Shown: piece by piece, positions 17,847 to 27,800 of the stretch | Position numbering within the stretch: the first letter of the stretch is position 1 | Layout of the letters: every line of letters begins with the position of its first letter | NCBI GenBank assembly: GCA_030429565.1 | Contig: JAUIFE010000008.1 | Span: 300,559 to 364,558 of the forward strand | Length of the DNA: 64,000 nucleotides | Direction: 5' to 3' | From: Holophagae bacterium | Lineage (GTDB): Bacteria; Acidobacteriota; Holophagae; Acanthopleuribacterales; Acanthopleuribacteraceae | The notes under the pieces: model-generated | What the model saw: only the letters and a program-made list of their open reading frames with translations | Database searches by the model: none | What the model was told of the DNA's origin: nothing | Made by a program: the position numbers and the translations under genes

Positions 17847-18240
17847 GAAAAAGAACCAATCGATTTTGGTTGATCTGTCGCCGCTGATTGACGTCGTTTT
17901 CCTGCTGCTGATCTTTTTTATGGTGAGCACGCGCTTTCGTGACGATGCCGGTCTCGACCTCAACCTACCGCAAAGTGAAAGCCGCCAGGCGTCTAAGGAA
18001 GAGTCGCTAACCATCGTGGTCGGTTCCGACGGCACCATTCGCCTCGACGGCGAGGCCGTGGTCTTGGAAAACCTGGAAGCGGTTCTGAAAGACAAATTAA
18101 AAGACCGCGAACAAAAAATGGTGGTCATGCGCATTGACCAATCCGTCGCTCATGGTACGGTGGTTGATGTCATGGATGTCGCCAAAAAAGCCGGCGCCAG
18201 CGGCCTCAGTTACGCCACCTCGGCGCGCGCCAAGCCCTGA
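17830..18240 (+). CDS. exbD: ExbD/TolR-type motor subunit
   Basis: A 136-residue protein with a short cytoplasmic basic N-terminus, one transmembrane helix (~18-38) and a periplasmic domain. The helix begins with LSPLIDVVFLLLIFF, which carries the conserved Asp (residue ~21) that moves protons in ExbD/TolR. The periplasmic part has the expected LTIVVGSDGTIRLDG and MVVMRIDQ strands. The gene overlaps exbB by 17 nt. Whether the pair serves a TonB system or Tol-Pal cannot be told from this context. Confidence 0.9.
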   Translation: MLYRREKKNQSILVDLSPLIDVVFLLLIFFMVSTRFRDDAGLDLNLPQSESRQASKEESLTIVVGSDGTIRLDGEAVVLENLEAVLKDKLKDREQKMVVMRIDQSVAHGTVVDVMDVAKKAGASGLSYATSARAKP

Positions 18241-18442
18241 GCCTAGCCGGCGCCCTTACGCCGCAACGTTTTATCGCTTTCATTCGTTTAATCATTGCGA
18301 ATGGGTTGCAAGATGTTCGATGATTGCGGCTCTTGTGCTGGTGCGGTCGGTTGGGGCGCCGTGACACCATGTCTTTTTCATAAGCCCTTGCCCTTGATGC
18401 GATGACAGCCCGTGCGTGCAGATTTTTTGTTAGGCTGGTTTC

Positions 18443-20617
18443 ATGACATTTCGCTTCCTCTTGCCGGTTCTTTTTTTGATCTCCTTGTTCACGCCGCTTT
18501 CCGCTTCTCAGGCCGCCTACGACGCCTGGCGCCAACAACCGGTGACTTGGATTCGCGTCGGCATTAAAGACAAAGACGCCGTCCAAGCACTGCGCAGCAA
18601 CACCAAGCTGCTTGTGTTGGAGGGTGACCGCGTCGTGCAAACGATTGAACCGGGCGGTTTGTTTCGGGTCACCTCGGCGCGTATTCAGCGCAAGGGTTAC
18701 CGCTATTGGGTTGCCATTCAAAGTGACGCCGAGCGGCAGCCCTTGGAAGTGCTACAGACCAAGTTGGAAACAACCTTCCCCGAAGCCGCTTACAAGATTG
18801 TCGGCCAAAAAAGCGGCTTCGCCCTGCGTGGCGGCCCCTATGCCGACAAACAAAAAGCCGCCGCCGCCCGCGACCGTTTCATCGCCGACGGTTTTGCCAA
18901 AGCGCAGTTGGTGACCAGCAAAACGCGTTATCCGTTCCAGTGGATAAACCGCCACTACGATAAGTTCGATCTACGTGCCGACCGCGATGTCGGCGTTGTC
19001 CACGCCGATCCCAATCAGCCGATTAACTTTGCCGGCAACGCGTACCGCGGTGTTCTTCGCTTTCGCCTCAGCGGCAACAAAATTCGTATCGTCAACGAGT
19101 TACCTTTAGAAGTGTACCTGCGCGGCGTGGTCCCCACCGAACTCGGCCCCAACGTCTTTCCCGAAGTGGAAGCGCTTAAAGCGCAAGCCGTCGCTGCGCG
19201 CACTTACGCCCTCAAGAACATGGGCCGATTCAACAAAAGCGGATACGACATTTGTGACACCCCCGCGTGCCAAGCTTACGAAGGTACTCGCAACGAACAC
19301 CCGCTCAGTGATCAGGCCGTCGCCGAAACCGAAGGCATGGTGCTGTACCACGGTGACACTTTAATTGATGCGCTTTACACCTCAACCTGCGGTGGTGTGA
19401 CCGACGATGTCGGCAATGTGTTTCCCGGTCGCAACGAACCCTATCTCAAAAGCAAGACCAGTTATTTAGCCGCTTATCCCAGTTGGCAATTGCCCAAAAA
19501 AGACGTGCCGGACGCCGTCGCCGCCGTCGGTCATCATCTCACCGCAACCGCTGTTTTATTCGGAATGAACCCGCCCGCCAAAGTGGCGCTCTTGAGCGAC
19601 GATGTTTTTAGCGGCTTTCTGCGTGATTTGCGCTGGGTGTTTGGCGACGTGCCCGCCTACAACGGCCCCAAGCAGGTCACCTACCGCGCTTTCTGGCAAA
19701 CGCTGGCGGCACTGCCCGCCGTTGCCGGCGCCTTAAAACACCAATTTAATCCCGCCGATATGGCGCGACCCCTGAGGGGTAGTACCGTCGACCAAGCCTT
19801 GCAGCCCTTGGCTGCCTTTATGCTGCGTTACGAGTTGATTGACAGCGACGAATTGGCGCGCCTCGACAGTGACGAGGTGATCGACAACCGTCACGCGCTG
19901 ACCTTGCTGCTTCATTTGGCCGAAAGTTGGGGGCCGCAGCCCGAATGGGACCGCTACACCGTGACCGACATTCAAAACGGTGTGATGGTGTTACAGCGCG
20001 GCACCAAAACCAAGATGCTGGCCTTAAAAGACATCCGTTATTACCTTTCCGAACATGCCGATCACTGGACCTTCCGCGCCCAACCGCAACTTGAGAAGTT
20101 GGACCGCGTATACCTGATCGACGGCCCCTTCCGCCGTGACATCGTGCGCATCCAGGAGAACTACAAAGTTGCCAGCGTGGATCGCTTTTCTGCTTACGAC
20201 GTATGGGTCGACAAGAAATCGGTCGAGGCACTGGAGAAACGGGCGCGTCGCTACGTGCGCGGCTTGCGTGGTATTCGCGATGTGCGCGTGCTTTCGCGCT
20301 CCGCCGCCGGTCGCGTGACCGAACTGGAATACGTTGCCGATAGTGGTAATCGACGCGTTAAAGGCCTCGATATTCGCTGGTCTTTGGGTGTGCGCGACAA
20401 CCTGATTGATTTGGTCCCCAGTTACAAAAACGGGCGTTTGGTGCATTTGACCGTTTTCGGACGTGGTTGGGGCCATGGTGTCGGGATGAGTCAGGTCGGT
20501 GCTTACGGGCTGGCGTCGCAGGGCTGGACCTTCGACAAAATTTTGACCCATTACTACGACGGTGTTCAGGTGTCACCCTATGTTGGTAAAACCAAACCGG
20601 ATCCAGGCTCCCCCTAA
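18443..20617 (+). CDS. SpoIID/LytB-domain protein with SPOR-like segment
   Basis: A 724-residue exported protein with a signal peptide of ~25 residues (cleavage near ASQA). Residues ~95-160 resemble a SPOR-type peptidoglycan-binding repeat (FALRGGPYADKQKAAAARD). The SpoIID domain starts near 195 and includes ELPLEVYLRGVVPTE with the expected catalytic-type Glu, then VEALKAQAVAARTYAL and TSTCGGVTDD. A long insertion (~350-560) separates it from the C-terminal part, RGWGHGVGMSQVGAYGLA. SpoIID itself is a lytic transglycosylase acting on denuded glycan strands; here a role in cell-wall remodelling or division is likely. The stop overlaps the next start (TAATG). Confidence 0.85.
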   Translation: MTFRFLLPVLFLISLFTPLSASQAAYDAWRQQPVTWIRVGIKDKDAVQALRSNTKLLVLEGDRVVQTIEPGGLFRVTSARIQRKGYRYWVAIQSDAERQPLEVLQTKLETTFPEAAYKIVGQKSGFALRGGPYADKQKAAAARDRFIADGFAKAQLVTSKTRYPFQWINRHYDKFDLRADRDVGVVHADPNQPINFAGNAYRGVLRFRLSGNKIRIVNELPLEVYLRGVVPTELGPNVFPEVEALKAQAVAARTYALKNMGRFNKSGYDICDTPACQAYEGTRNEHPLSDQAVAETEGMVLYHGDTLIDALYTSTCGGVTDDVGNVFPGRNEPYLKSKTSYLAAYPSWQLPKKDVPDAVAAVGHHLTATAVLFGMNPPAKVALLSDDVFSGFLRDLRWVFGDVPAYNGPKQVTYRAFWQTLAALPAVAGALKHQFNPADMARPLRGSTVDQALQPLAAFMLRYELIDSDELARLDSDEVIDNRHALTLLLHLAESWGPQPEWDRYTVTDIQNGVMVLQRGTKTKMLALKDIRYYLSEHADHWTFRAQPQLEKLDRVYLIDGPFRRDIVRIQENYKVASVDRFSAYDVWVDKKSVEALEKRARRYVRGLRGIRDVRVLSRSAAGRVTELEYVADSGNRRVKGLDIRWSLGVRDNLIDLVPSYKNGRLVHLTVFGRGWGHGVGMSQVGAYGLASQGWTFDKILTHYYDGVQVSPYVGKTKPDPGSP

Positions 20618-21309
20618 TGTCGGCTAGCTGCCGGCCCCGACGCGCGCCCGCACAGGTCCTTCTGTTGGGCGCAACCGGGTTGGTCGGCGGCTGTTGTTTG
20701 CAACTGCTGAAGGCCAGACCCGAGGTGGCTCGTGTGTGGGCGCCCTTGCGCCACGACAGCCTCGCCGCCGACGATAAGGTCACCGCGCTGCCGTTTGATT
20801 TTGACGATGCCGCTGCTTACGCGACCTTGCCCGAAGTCGACGCTGTTTTTTGTTGTTTGGGACAGCCGCTCGACCGTCTCGATCAGCGCGATGCGCTGTT
20901 TCGTGTAGATTATCAATATCCGATCCAGGTGGCGCGCCGTTACCAAGGGACACTCGACGCCTTTTCAATCGTCACCTCCGTTGGCATTAGCCGTTGGTCA
21001 CCGCTTTATTACTGTCGCGTTAAAGCCCGATTGGAACGCGATTTACGGGATTTGGATTTGGCGGCGCTGCATTTGTTCCAACCGTCGTTATTGCTCGGTG
21101 ACCGCGACAGCCCCCACCCTTGGCAGCATTGGTTCCAGGGCCGACTGGGCCCGCGTCGTAGCTGGTTTCGCGGACCTTTGGCGCGCTTTCGACCGGTTGG
21201 TGCCGAAACCCTGGCACAAGCCATGGTCGGTCTGTGGTTGCGCGGCGAACCCGGCCTTTCGCGCCTGTATGCGCCGCGCATGGAAACCCTCGCCCGCGAA
21301 TTGGGTTAG
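20617..21309 (+). CDS. NAD(P)-binding SDR-type oxidoreductase, HTATIP2-like
   Basis: A 230-residue Rossmann-fold protein whose ATG overlaps the previous stop by one base. The nucleotide-binding loop GATGLVGG is at residues ~18-25. Other family marks are DAVFCCLGQ, the TSVGIS strand end, and YYCRVKARLERDL with the Tyr-x-x-x-Lys type pair. The size and motifs fit the atypical SDR group around HTATIP2/YwnB-like proteins. The substrate is unknown. Translational coupling to the SpoIID gene is clear, but a functional tie is not obvious. Confidence 0.75.
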   Translation: MSASCRPRRAPAQVLLLGATGLVGGCCLQLLKARPEVARVWAPLRHDSLAADDKVTALPFDFDDAAAYATLPEVDAVFCCLGQPLDRLDQRDALFRVDYQYPIQVARRYQGTLDAFSIVTSVGISRWSPLYYCRVKARLERDLRDLDLAALHLFQPSLLLGDRDSPHPWQHWFQGRLGPRRSWFRGPLARFRPVGAETLAQAMVGLWLRGEPGLSRLYAPRMETLARELG

Positions 21310-21330
21310 ACTGGGGGCAGGGGGTGGCCG

Positions 21331-21708
21331 GTGCTTTTTTTGGAACGAATGGCGGAACGAAAAATCCAGGAAGCCATGCAAGACGGTGCTTTCGATGATC
21401 TGCCAGGTTCGGGAAAGCCGTTGGCGTTGGATGAAGACGCCGCCGTACCCGAGGAGCTGCGCACCGCTTACAAGATCCTCAAAAATGCCGGCTTTGTACC
21501 GCCCGAGCTTGAGTGGCGCCGCGAAGTCCTGCGCTTACAAGACCTCGTCGCCGCCGCCACTGACGACCCGACCCGCGAACATTACCGCCGACAGCTCGCG
21601 CTCAAGCAGTTGCAGTTTGACGAGGCCATGCAGCGGTTCGGGCGCACCGTGCCCGCCGCCTACCGCGCCTCGCTAATGCAACGATTGGATGCTGAGGACA
21701 CGCCTTAA
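21331..21708 (+). CDS. DUF1992 (DnaJC28-like conserved domain) protein
   Basis: A 125-residue protein that starts at GTG 21331, 21 nt after the oxidoreductase stop, with a GGGGGTGG run upstream. The N-terminal half carries the DUF1992 signature: ERMAERKIQEAMQDGAFDDL, PGSGKPLALD and the acidic VPEELRTAYKILKNAGFVPPE. A helical tail follows. In other proteins this domain accompanies a J-domain, but no J-domain is present here. The function is unknown. It is probably the last gene of the three-gene run from 18443. Confidence 0.85.
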   Translation: MLFLERMAERKIQEAMQDGAFDDLPGSGKPLALDEDAAVPEELRTAYKILKNAGFVPPELEWRREVLRLQDLVAAATDDPTREHYRRQLALKQLQFDEAMQRFGRTVPAAYRASLMQRLDAEDTP

Positions 21709-22131
21709 ACCTAAAGTGTGCGATTCGAATGCATGCAATCGTGCAAGGTATTGGTGTAAAACGTGTTTGGAAAAGCGGACCGGGGCTGCGACGGCGCCTA
21801 CTTGTAAAAACGGTGTCCATTTTCACAGCTCGCGGCAGCCCGGTAGATTGTGCACAGGCGCCGCCAAGGAACGCCCACTTCAGGGTAAAGCCTGAATCCG
21901 TGCCAATTAACGGCCGATCTGCTAATCTTGTCGGATCTTGTAACGCGCTGCGTCTTGTTCCTCTTTTGTGTCGGTTCTAACCCATACCGGCTGCTCGGGA
22001 TACCGTCCAACCAGAGAAACGCGATAAGCGTGCCCGCTTTTGGCCAAAAGCTGCGCGCTCTATCCCAATCTTTGGTCCTAAGGTTCCCGCCGATTCCGAG
22101 CCGAACGAGACGGCGCCGTTTGGTGGCTTAC
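21709..22131. other. Intergenic, nothing recognised
   Basis: The downstream frame extends open to 21928, but its first ~68 codons (Arg/Ser/Pro-rich, no family likeness) precede the more convincing ATG at 22132. I see no terminator with a U-tract, no RNA gene and no repeat here. Confidence 0.45.
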
Positions 22132-23367
22132 ATGGAACCAACCAACACCCTGTCCGGCTTGGACTCGGATGCCGAAATTCGCAATTGCATTGAAGAAGTC
22201 GCTCGGCTGTACCGTGCCCGCCGGGCTTGCATGGTCGATACGGTTACCGACTGGGAAACCCTGTCTCGTCTTGAGACCGCCATTGAAACGCAAATAAACC
22301 GTTTGGTCGCCGGCGACGCGGCCGTGTTGCGCGTCGTGCGTCGCCTAGAAAGTGCCGATAACAGTGGGGTTCTCTTTGTCGTGTTGCGTGTCCTCGCCGG
22401 CCGTGGTTTTTTCGAAGAAGTGGTGGCGCTGGCTGTCTCGCTTTCCGCCACACCGATTGCGGCAGCGATTGCCGACGCGTTGGTTCTGTCCTGGCCGAAA
22501 GAGGAAACGGTATACATGCGTTCGTTATTGCGCCATCGCAACGGTTTGGTGATTGGCGTGGTTGCTCAGTTGGTCGGCACCAAACGCTTGCCACTGGCTG
22601 AGGCGTTGACCGCCGCCCTCGGCAAACAACACCGCGAGCCGGCGCACGCGTGGCTGGCATGGGCGCTGGGTCGGGTGCGTCACCGGCCGGCGTTGCCGCT
22701 ATTATTTGAAAAACTCGAACAAGAAGCCGATCCCCATGCCGCAACCCTATTGGCAACAGCTTTGTTGCGCCATCACCATCTGCCGACCTTGCTCGAATGC
22801 CGTCGTCACGGTGATCGCGCGACCTGGCCGTTGCAGCTTCTTGCCATTGCCGGCGATGCCGGCGATGCCGCCCGACTTTTACAGCGTTTCGCCACGACAC
22901 CCAACGAACCGGCTTTGCTGACCGCTTTGGGTCTGGCCGGTGATCCCAAGGCGGTGCCCGCTTTATGCGATGCGTTGGCAACTTTGCCGATGGGTTTAGC
23001 CCGTGCCGCCTGTTTACTGGGTTTGCGCCTCTTAACCGGCGCTCCGGCGGATGTGGGTGAGGACGCCGAGGCCTGGCGCACCTGGTGGCAAAGCCATAGC
23101 GCCGGGTTTAAAGCCGGCATCCGTTATCGATTGGGTCGTCCGATTACGCCGCAAATTTTGCTGGAGCAAATGACCGCCGGTGTCTTGCCGCTCGCGTTGC
23201 GCCAAACCGCGTACGAGGAAATGGTCGTGCGTTATAACCTTGATGCACCCTTTGAAGCGCATCTGTATGTGGCGCCCTGTCGCCGTGCCGTGGAAGCCAT
23301 GCGCGAACAAGCGGCTTCCCAGCCATTTCAGGCCGGCCGCTATTATTTCGGCGGCGCCCCTACCTAG
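22132..23367 (+). CDS. HEAT-repeat protein, TIGR02270-like
   Basis: A 411-residue protein from ATG 22132, which is chosen because the upstream extension is low-complexity and has no family character. The body consists of repeated ~30-residue helix pairs of HEAT type (for example AHAWLAWALGRVRHRPALPLLFE and LLTALGLAGDPKAVPALCDAL). The C-terminal segment LPLALRQTAYEEMVVRYNLDA followed by FEAHLY resembles the ending of the TIGR02270 family, whose members often accompany type VI secretion genes. No T6SS gene is seen in this window. A protein-binding scaffold is likely. Confidence 0.6.
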   Translation: MEPTNTLSGLDSDAEIRNCIEEVARLYRARRACMVDTVTDWETLSRLETAIETQINRLVAGDAAVLRVVRRLESADNSGVLFVVLRVLAGRGFFEEVVALAVSLSATPIAAAIADALVLSWPKEETVYMRSLLRHRNGLVIGVVAQLVGTKRLPLAEALTAALGKQHREPAHAWLAWALGRVRHRPALPLLFEKLEQEADPHAATLLATALLRHHHLPTLLECRRHGDRATWPLQLLAIAGDAGDAARLLQRFATTPNEPALLTALGLAGDPKAVPALCDALATLPMGLARAACLLGLRLLTGAPADVGEDAEAWRTWWQSHSAGFKAGIRYRLGRPITPQILLEQMTAGVLPLALRQTAYEEMVVRYNLDAPFEAHLYVAPCRRAVEAMREQAASQPFQAGRYYFGGAPT

Positions 23368-23370
23368 GAG

Positions 23371-23412
23371 AAAAAAATGGCCGAAGACCCACACTGTCGC
23401 AGGCATTCGGCC
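23371..23412 (-). terminator. Minus-strand hairpin with U-tract (unit 1)
   Basis: On the minus strand GGCCGAA...TTCGGCC (23379-23385 with 23406-23412, 20-nt loop) is followed by A and seven T's. It lies directly after the HEAT gene stop but points the other way. It ends the first of three similar minus-strand units. The ATG at 23377, which follows a GGAG, is probably part of this structure rather than a gene start. Confidence 0.55.
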
Positions 23413-23544
23413 GAAAAGAACGAGGCCTGCTCTGACGGGCGTCGTTCTACTATGTCTCGCGGATTCGCACGTTGTGCGATCTATGGGTTAAGGTCCGCTT
23501 CGGCGGCAAAACCGGTCATTTTTTTTCTAAACGAGATCGTGGGC

Positions 23545-23580
23545 AAAAAAATAGCCGGCCACGGTACCAACGTGACCGGC
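23545..23580 (-). terminator. Minus-strand terminator of structured unit 2
   Basis: On the minus strand a 10-bp stem with one mismatch (23554-23563 with 23571-23580) is followed by TATTTTTTT. No protein gene lies just upstream on that strand, so a small RNA is the likely client. Confidence 0.65.
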
Positions 23581-23746
23581 TGAAAAAAACGAATCAAAGC
23601 ACAAGTGCTCTGCTTTCTCCGTTCCTTTTGTCTCGCCGAGCCACACGTGGTGCGGCTCGTTATAGGTATAGGTACCCTTTGCCGGCAAAACCGGTCATGG
23701 TTTTTCAAAAAAAATGCAGGGCAGGTTGCGGTGGAACGAATTGGGC

Positions 23747-23780
23747 AAAAAAAAGGCCGGTCCCTCAGGGAGGGGCCGGC
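23747..23780 (-). terminator. Minus-strand terminator of structured unit 3
   Basis: On the minus strand an 11-bp GC-rich stem with one G-T pair (23756-23766 with 23770-23780, AGG/CCT loop) is followed by eight T's and GCCC, the same arrangement as at 23545-23580. Confidence 0.7.
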
Positions 23781-23959
23781 GCCAAATGGTGAGGAAAGCA
23801 TTGGTCTGCTTTACGCTCTTTCCGTTCCTTTGTCTCGTCAGTTCGAACCAGCAATGTGATTCGTCCTGCTTAATACCTAAAGCGCAAAGCCGCGACGAAT
23901 CCGTCGAAAAAAAATAAAATTTCTGCCTCGTGCCCGCGGTGGCGTCACACCAGGCGGCC

Positions 23960-24021
23960 GCCAGTCGGCATCTTTACGTCGCTAAGTTAAAGAAGGTGAG
24001 AAGCTTAGCGGCGTGACTGGC
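23960..24021. other. Nested inverted repeat, possible structured RNA
   Basis: The outer arms GCCAGTC (23960-23966) and GACTGGC (24015-24021) enclose inner arms CGCTAAG (23980-23986) and CTTAGCG (24004-24010), with an unequal internal loop and a purine-rich 17-nt apical loop. Both stems are perfect 7-mers. There is no U-tract and no gene within 800 nt downstream on the plus strand. The class is unknown. Confidence 0.4.
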
Positions 24022-24830
24022 TGAAATTCTGAGTTGCCGAAATTTGCCAAAACGCACCAAGCACCCCTCGTGTGTGCCTTTTCTTAGCGCGGTCCGCGCC
24101 GGCATGTTGACCATCAACCTCGCAGCGCACGCGGCCGGGCTGTTCGATGCCGTTCTTTTTCGAACGGTATGTTGCTATCCTGGCTCAAAGCCGCCAAGTG
24201 TAGGGGTGTGGTTGCGAACAGGGTCGCGGCAAAAGTGTGATTTATGACGCACTTTCGGGTCTTTAGCATTTTGCGCGTTTTAGTGGTGCTAGAATCCCGC
24301 CCATTCGAATTTGACGACCTTGTTGGTGTCGTGGGCCTTAAGTTGTTATAAAACCCCGGTCACCGTTAACCCTTCTAAAATGTTCTAACCTAAGCTGATC
24401 GATTCGTTTGGATGGAATCGGGCAAAACGTTGCCGTCATAACGGCTACGCGATTTCGCCGCCAGGGATCGTTTCGTCTATGTCTCGCGATCAAAGTCCTA
24501 TTTGAATGTATTACCAACCATTTTTTATTCACTTGAACTGAGCGTTCTTCGCGACGGTTTTGCAAAATATCAAGGCAATTAGGTATTGGGATGACTCGGG
24601 AAAAGCCCGGGCTAATTCCATAGGCAATAATTTAGGGTGTTTATCAGTCCTTTTTATTTTGGTGGTTGCCGTCGCTGAATTGCAAGCGTTACTCGGTGCA
24701 AGCTTTTTTTAATAACAAAAAAACCGACAACTGTGCGCCATGTCCTTAACCCATATCCTTTAAGCCAAGATAGCACGTCTTTTATTTATGTTGCCCCCTG
24801 CTGCTCTGCCTCGTGTTATTCGGAGTTATT
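24022..24830. other. Long intergenic stretch before the giant secreted protein
   Basis: About 800 nt without a supportable gene on either strand. It becomes AT-rich toward 24830, where the promoter of the next gene should lie. The only clear element is CGGAG (24821-24825), the ribosome binding site of the gene at 24831. Confidence 0.5.
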
Positions 24831-27800
24831 ATGAAAACCCCTGTATTTGGTCTGATTTTTTTTGCCTGTTTTACCGTGTTCGCCGGTCTTAATGTACCGA
24901 TCACCATCAAGGAAACCGCCGGTGTCGGCGTTTCCCAATATCCCGTTTCCGTTGTTGTTCCGCTTGAAAAGGGAACCTATCAGGACACGACCCCCTTTCT
25001 GCTTCGCGACGATCAAGGTCGGGCTGTGCCGGCCCAATTCGAAATTCTCAACCGCCATTGGGCTTCGGATCGCAGTATCCGCCATCTGCAAGTTCATTTC
25101 TTAATCGATTTAGAATCTTTTTCGGGGCCGCAAACCGGTCAACGAACCTTTCATTTGACCGACAGCGGCGATAATCCTGCACCCGCCGCGCCGATTCAAA
25201 TCAATGATACCGCCGGGTTGATTGAGGTCGACACCGGGCCCTTGCAGTTTAGTATCAACAAACAGTCATTTAACATGATTCATCAGGTTGTTTTGAACGG
25301 GACCACGCTCATCCAACCCAACCAAGAAAACGGAGCCCGGCTACAGCCGCGTGCCGGCGCCGGCAACACCCGTTACGATGCGTTACGCGATGACTTTCAG
25401 TTTGAAATTGAAGAAGCCGGACCGATTCGCGTGGTTCTTAAGGCGACGGCTCCGAACCTTTACCAATCCACCGTGGCGCATACGCCCGGTGTTGCCGTGA
25501 GAATCTACGCCTGGGCCGGCAGTCCCATGATCAAAATTGATTACCAACTGCAGAATTCCGCGACCAATGTTCGTTATGCTTGGCCCTTGTATTTCGAAGC
25601 ACTCGATTTGAATTTCGCCACGCAATTGAGCAACGCTGAAGTCCGCATCGGTCGTGGCGATGGTTCTACTTTCGCGGCAACCCCGCAAGATAACGGCTTC
25701 CGCCTGGCTCAGGAGCACCACAACCAAGCCCGAATCTATCGTACCAACGAAGATCAGGCCTTGGAACAGCTCGACTTTCCAAACGGCTCCGGGCCCGAGG
25801 GCTTCCTTGACCTTCGCACTCAAAATATGGGGGTGATGGCGAGCATTCGTCACTTTTGGCAGACCTGGCCCAACGGGTTGGCGGCGGATGATCAGGGGCG
25901 CTTGAGTATTCAGTTGTTCCCTGAATGGAGCGCTAAATTCATGCGCAACCAAAATGCCGATCAACCACTGAACGTCCTTTCGCCCAGTGGTTTGTATTGG
26001 TTGGACGACATGCAACAAACCTACAAAGAGGTGTTGTTGTTTTTCCATAACGGCCAAGCGGCAGCGGCCACGCTCGCCGCGCTGAGCCAAAGCTTTACCC
26101 ATCCACCGGTTGCCTCGCTTCCCACTCAGTGGTACGCCCAAACCGCCGTCACCCTGGATCTCGACGGCGTGGTTCCCAATGTTCCCGATACCGATGCCGA
26201 CACCACGCGCATACCCGTTCACAATGGCTATGCCTACGATGCCGGCAGCGCCGGCTACAACTTCGGATGGACCAACTTCTACTTGGATGTTAACCGAAAA
26301 TTGGGGACCGCGAGTGGCGGCGAGTGGCCTTATTCGTCGGCGGGCTTTATCGCCAACCGCAACCCGGCTGAGGCGTTGGCTGCCGAAGCGTTCGCTATGG
26401 GTGAACTCAACATTCGCCCGCAATGGTTAGACGGCTATACCTTTGACGAGCACTTTGCCACTCTTGCGCCGACGCCCAACCCCTATCGTGGCACCACGTG
26501 GCGGGCGTTCGAAGGTCACGGGGCGCCAACCTTGGATGCGCCCTACCTGGCTGACACGGTTCAAGACGCCAACCCGCGCGACGACCAACACGCTTGGACC
26601 TATCACATGGAGGAAACCTACTACCTGACCGGCAACCCTTGGATCCGCGACTGGTATCGGTTTATTGGTGAGTTTCGCAAAACCAGATTGCGCGAATTGG
26701 ACCCTTTTCCCGATCGCTCCAGTCGCGGTCGCGGCCATGCGTTGGCCAACGCCCTGCAGGCCTATCGGATCAGCGGCGACGACGAGATCCTGAGCTTGTT
26801 CGGCCATTACATCCGCGAGGAGTTGCGCCCCGAACAAGCACAATTCCGCCACGGCGGCTTTCACTCAACCGGCGACGGTCGCGAAGCTGCTTTTCAAGCC
26901 GGCTTTCTTGCGCGAACCTTAATTGCTTACATGACCGAGGTTCGCGAGACAGATCCCCAGGCTTGGGCTGAAGCCTTCTGTGTGGTTGCCGGCCTGGTTT
27001 GGTGGAATGCCACCTATTGCCAATACTGCCACTTTACCAACGCCGCCACCCAGACCGGCCCGCCCGCCTCCTATGGCACCGCCGCCACCTTTGTGGACGT
27101 TGCCGCCTGGTACGGCCGGTTCACCGGTGACCAAGCCATTCTCTCCCAATTGAATCAGTATCTTGAGACCGGCCTCAATGGCGGTGTCAAACCCTATGAA
27201 CTGGATCAAATTCGCAGTTGGCGTGGCAACTGGGTCGGCCGCATGAATACCTTCCACAACCAAAACCCGAAAGCCGATACGACCCCACCGGATGCGGTTA
27301 GCGACTTGGTATTTGCGCAAGAGGGCGACGATTGGGTCCTGCGTTGGCGCGCGCCGGCCGACGCTGCTTTTTATCTGGTGCTTCACGCCGACCAACCCAT
27401 CACCGACCAACAAACCATGGACCCCAACCAGGTCAATTGGTGGGCGGCCGATGTGGTGCACATGCCTGCCAACCCCGTTGCCGGTGCGGCCGAAGTGTTG
27501 CGCATCCCCTTTACCGGACAAACCCACGCCGCCATTTTCGTATTTGATGCGGCGGGCAATAAAAGTGCCGTTTCCTGTGGCGACATCCCTTGTGATCCAC
27601 CCACCTGCCACTACGAACTGACACCCGCGTCGGCTCAGTTTGGTGCCGCCGCCGCCAATGCCTCCTTCACGGTTGCCACCGCTGAATCCTGTGAATGGGT
27701 CGCCCAGGCACAGGCAGCTTGGATCCACATCATCAGTGAAAGCGGCGCTGATGATGTGCGCCAGGGGCCTGGTGAGGTTTCTTACCGGCTCGACGCCAAT

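Larger units (their letters stand above)
23440..23845 (-). repeat. Tandem ~178-bp structured units on the minus strand
   Basis: Two diverged copies share five elements in order (minus strand): an ATGACCGGTTTTGCC box (23519 and 23698 downward) opening a 12-codon frame in both, a GTGC/GCAC-type hairpin just after its stop, the box CGAGACA (23460 and 23636; a third at 23838), a hairpin AAAGCA/TGCTTT, and a GC-rich hairpin followed by seven or eight T's. Spacing between equivalent points is 176-179 nt, with a third partial unit to about 23845. Stem sequences differ while pairing is kept, which suggests selected RNA structure. The mini-frames have no ribosome binding site. Confidence 0.5.

Noticed and set aside
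21928..22131. N-terminal extension of the HEAT-repeat protein from a TTG at 21928
   Set aside because: The extension is Arg/Pro-rich without HEAT character, and the ATG at 22132 gives a natural start.
23377..23583. Small gene starting at an ATG after GGAG directly behind the HEAT-repeat gene
   Set aside because: The start lies in the minus-strand terminator hairpin, and the frame runs through the tandem structured units. Its composition is not protein-like.
23480..23700. Cyclic-di-GMP riboswitch, suggested by the GGCAAAACC boxes
   Set aside because: The other conserved parts of the GEMM motif are missing, and the boxes pair as simple CCGG hairpins. A link to the cyclase at 4962 is not supported.
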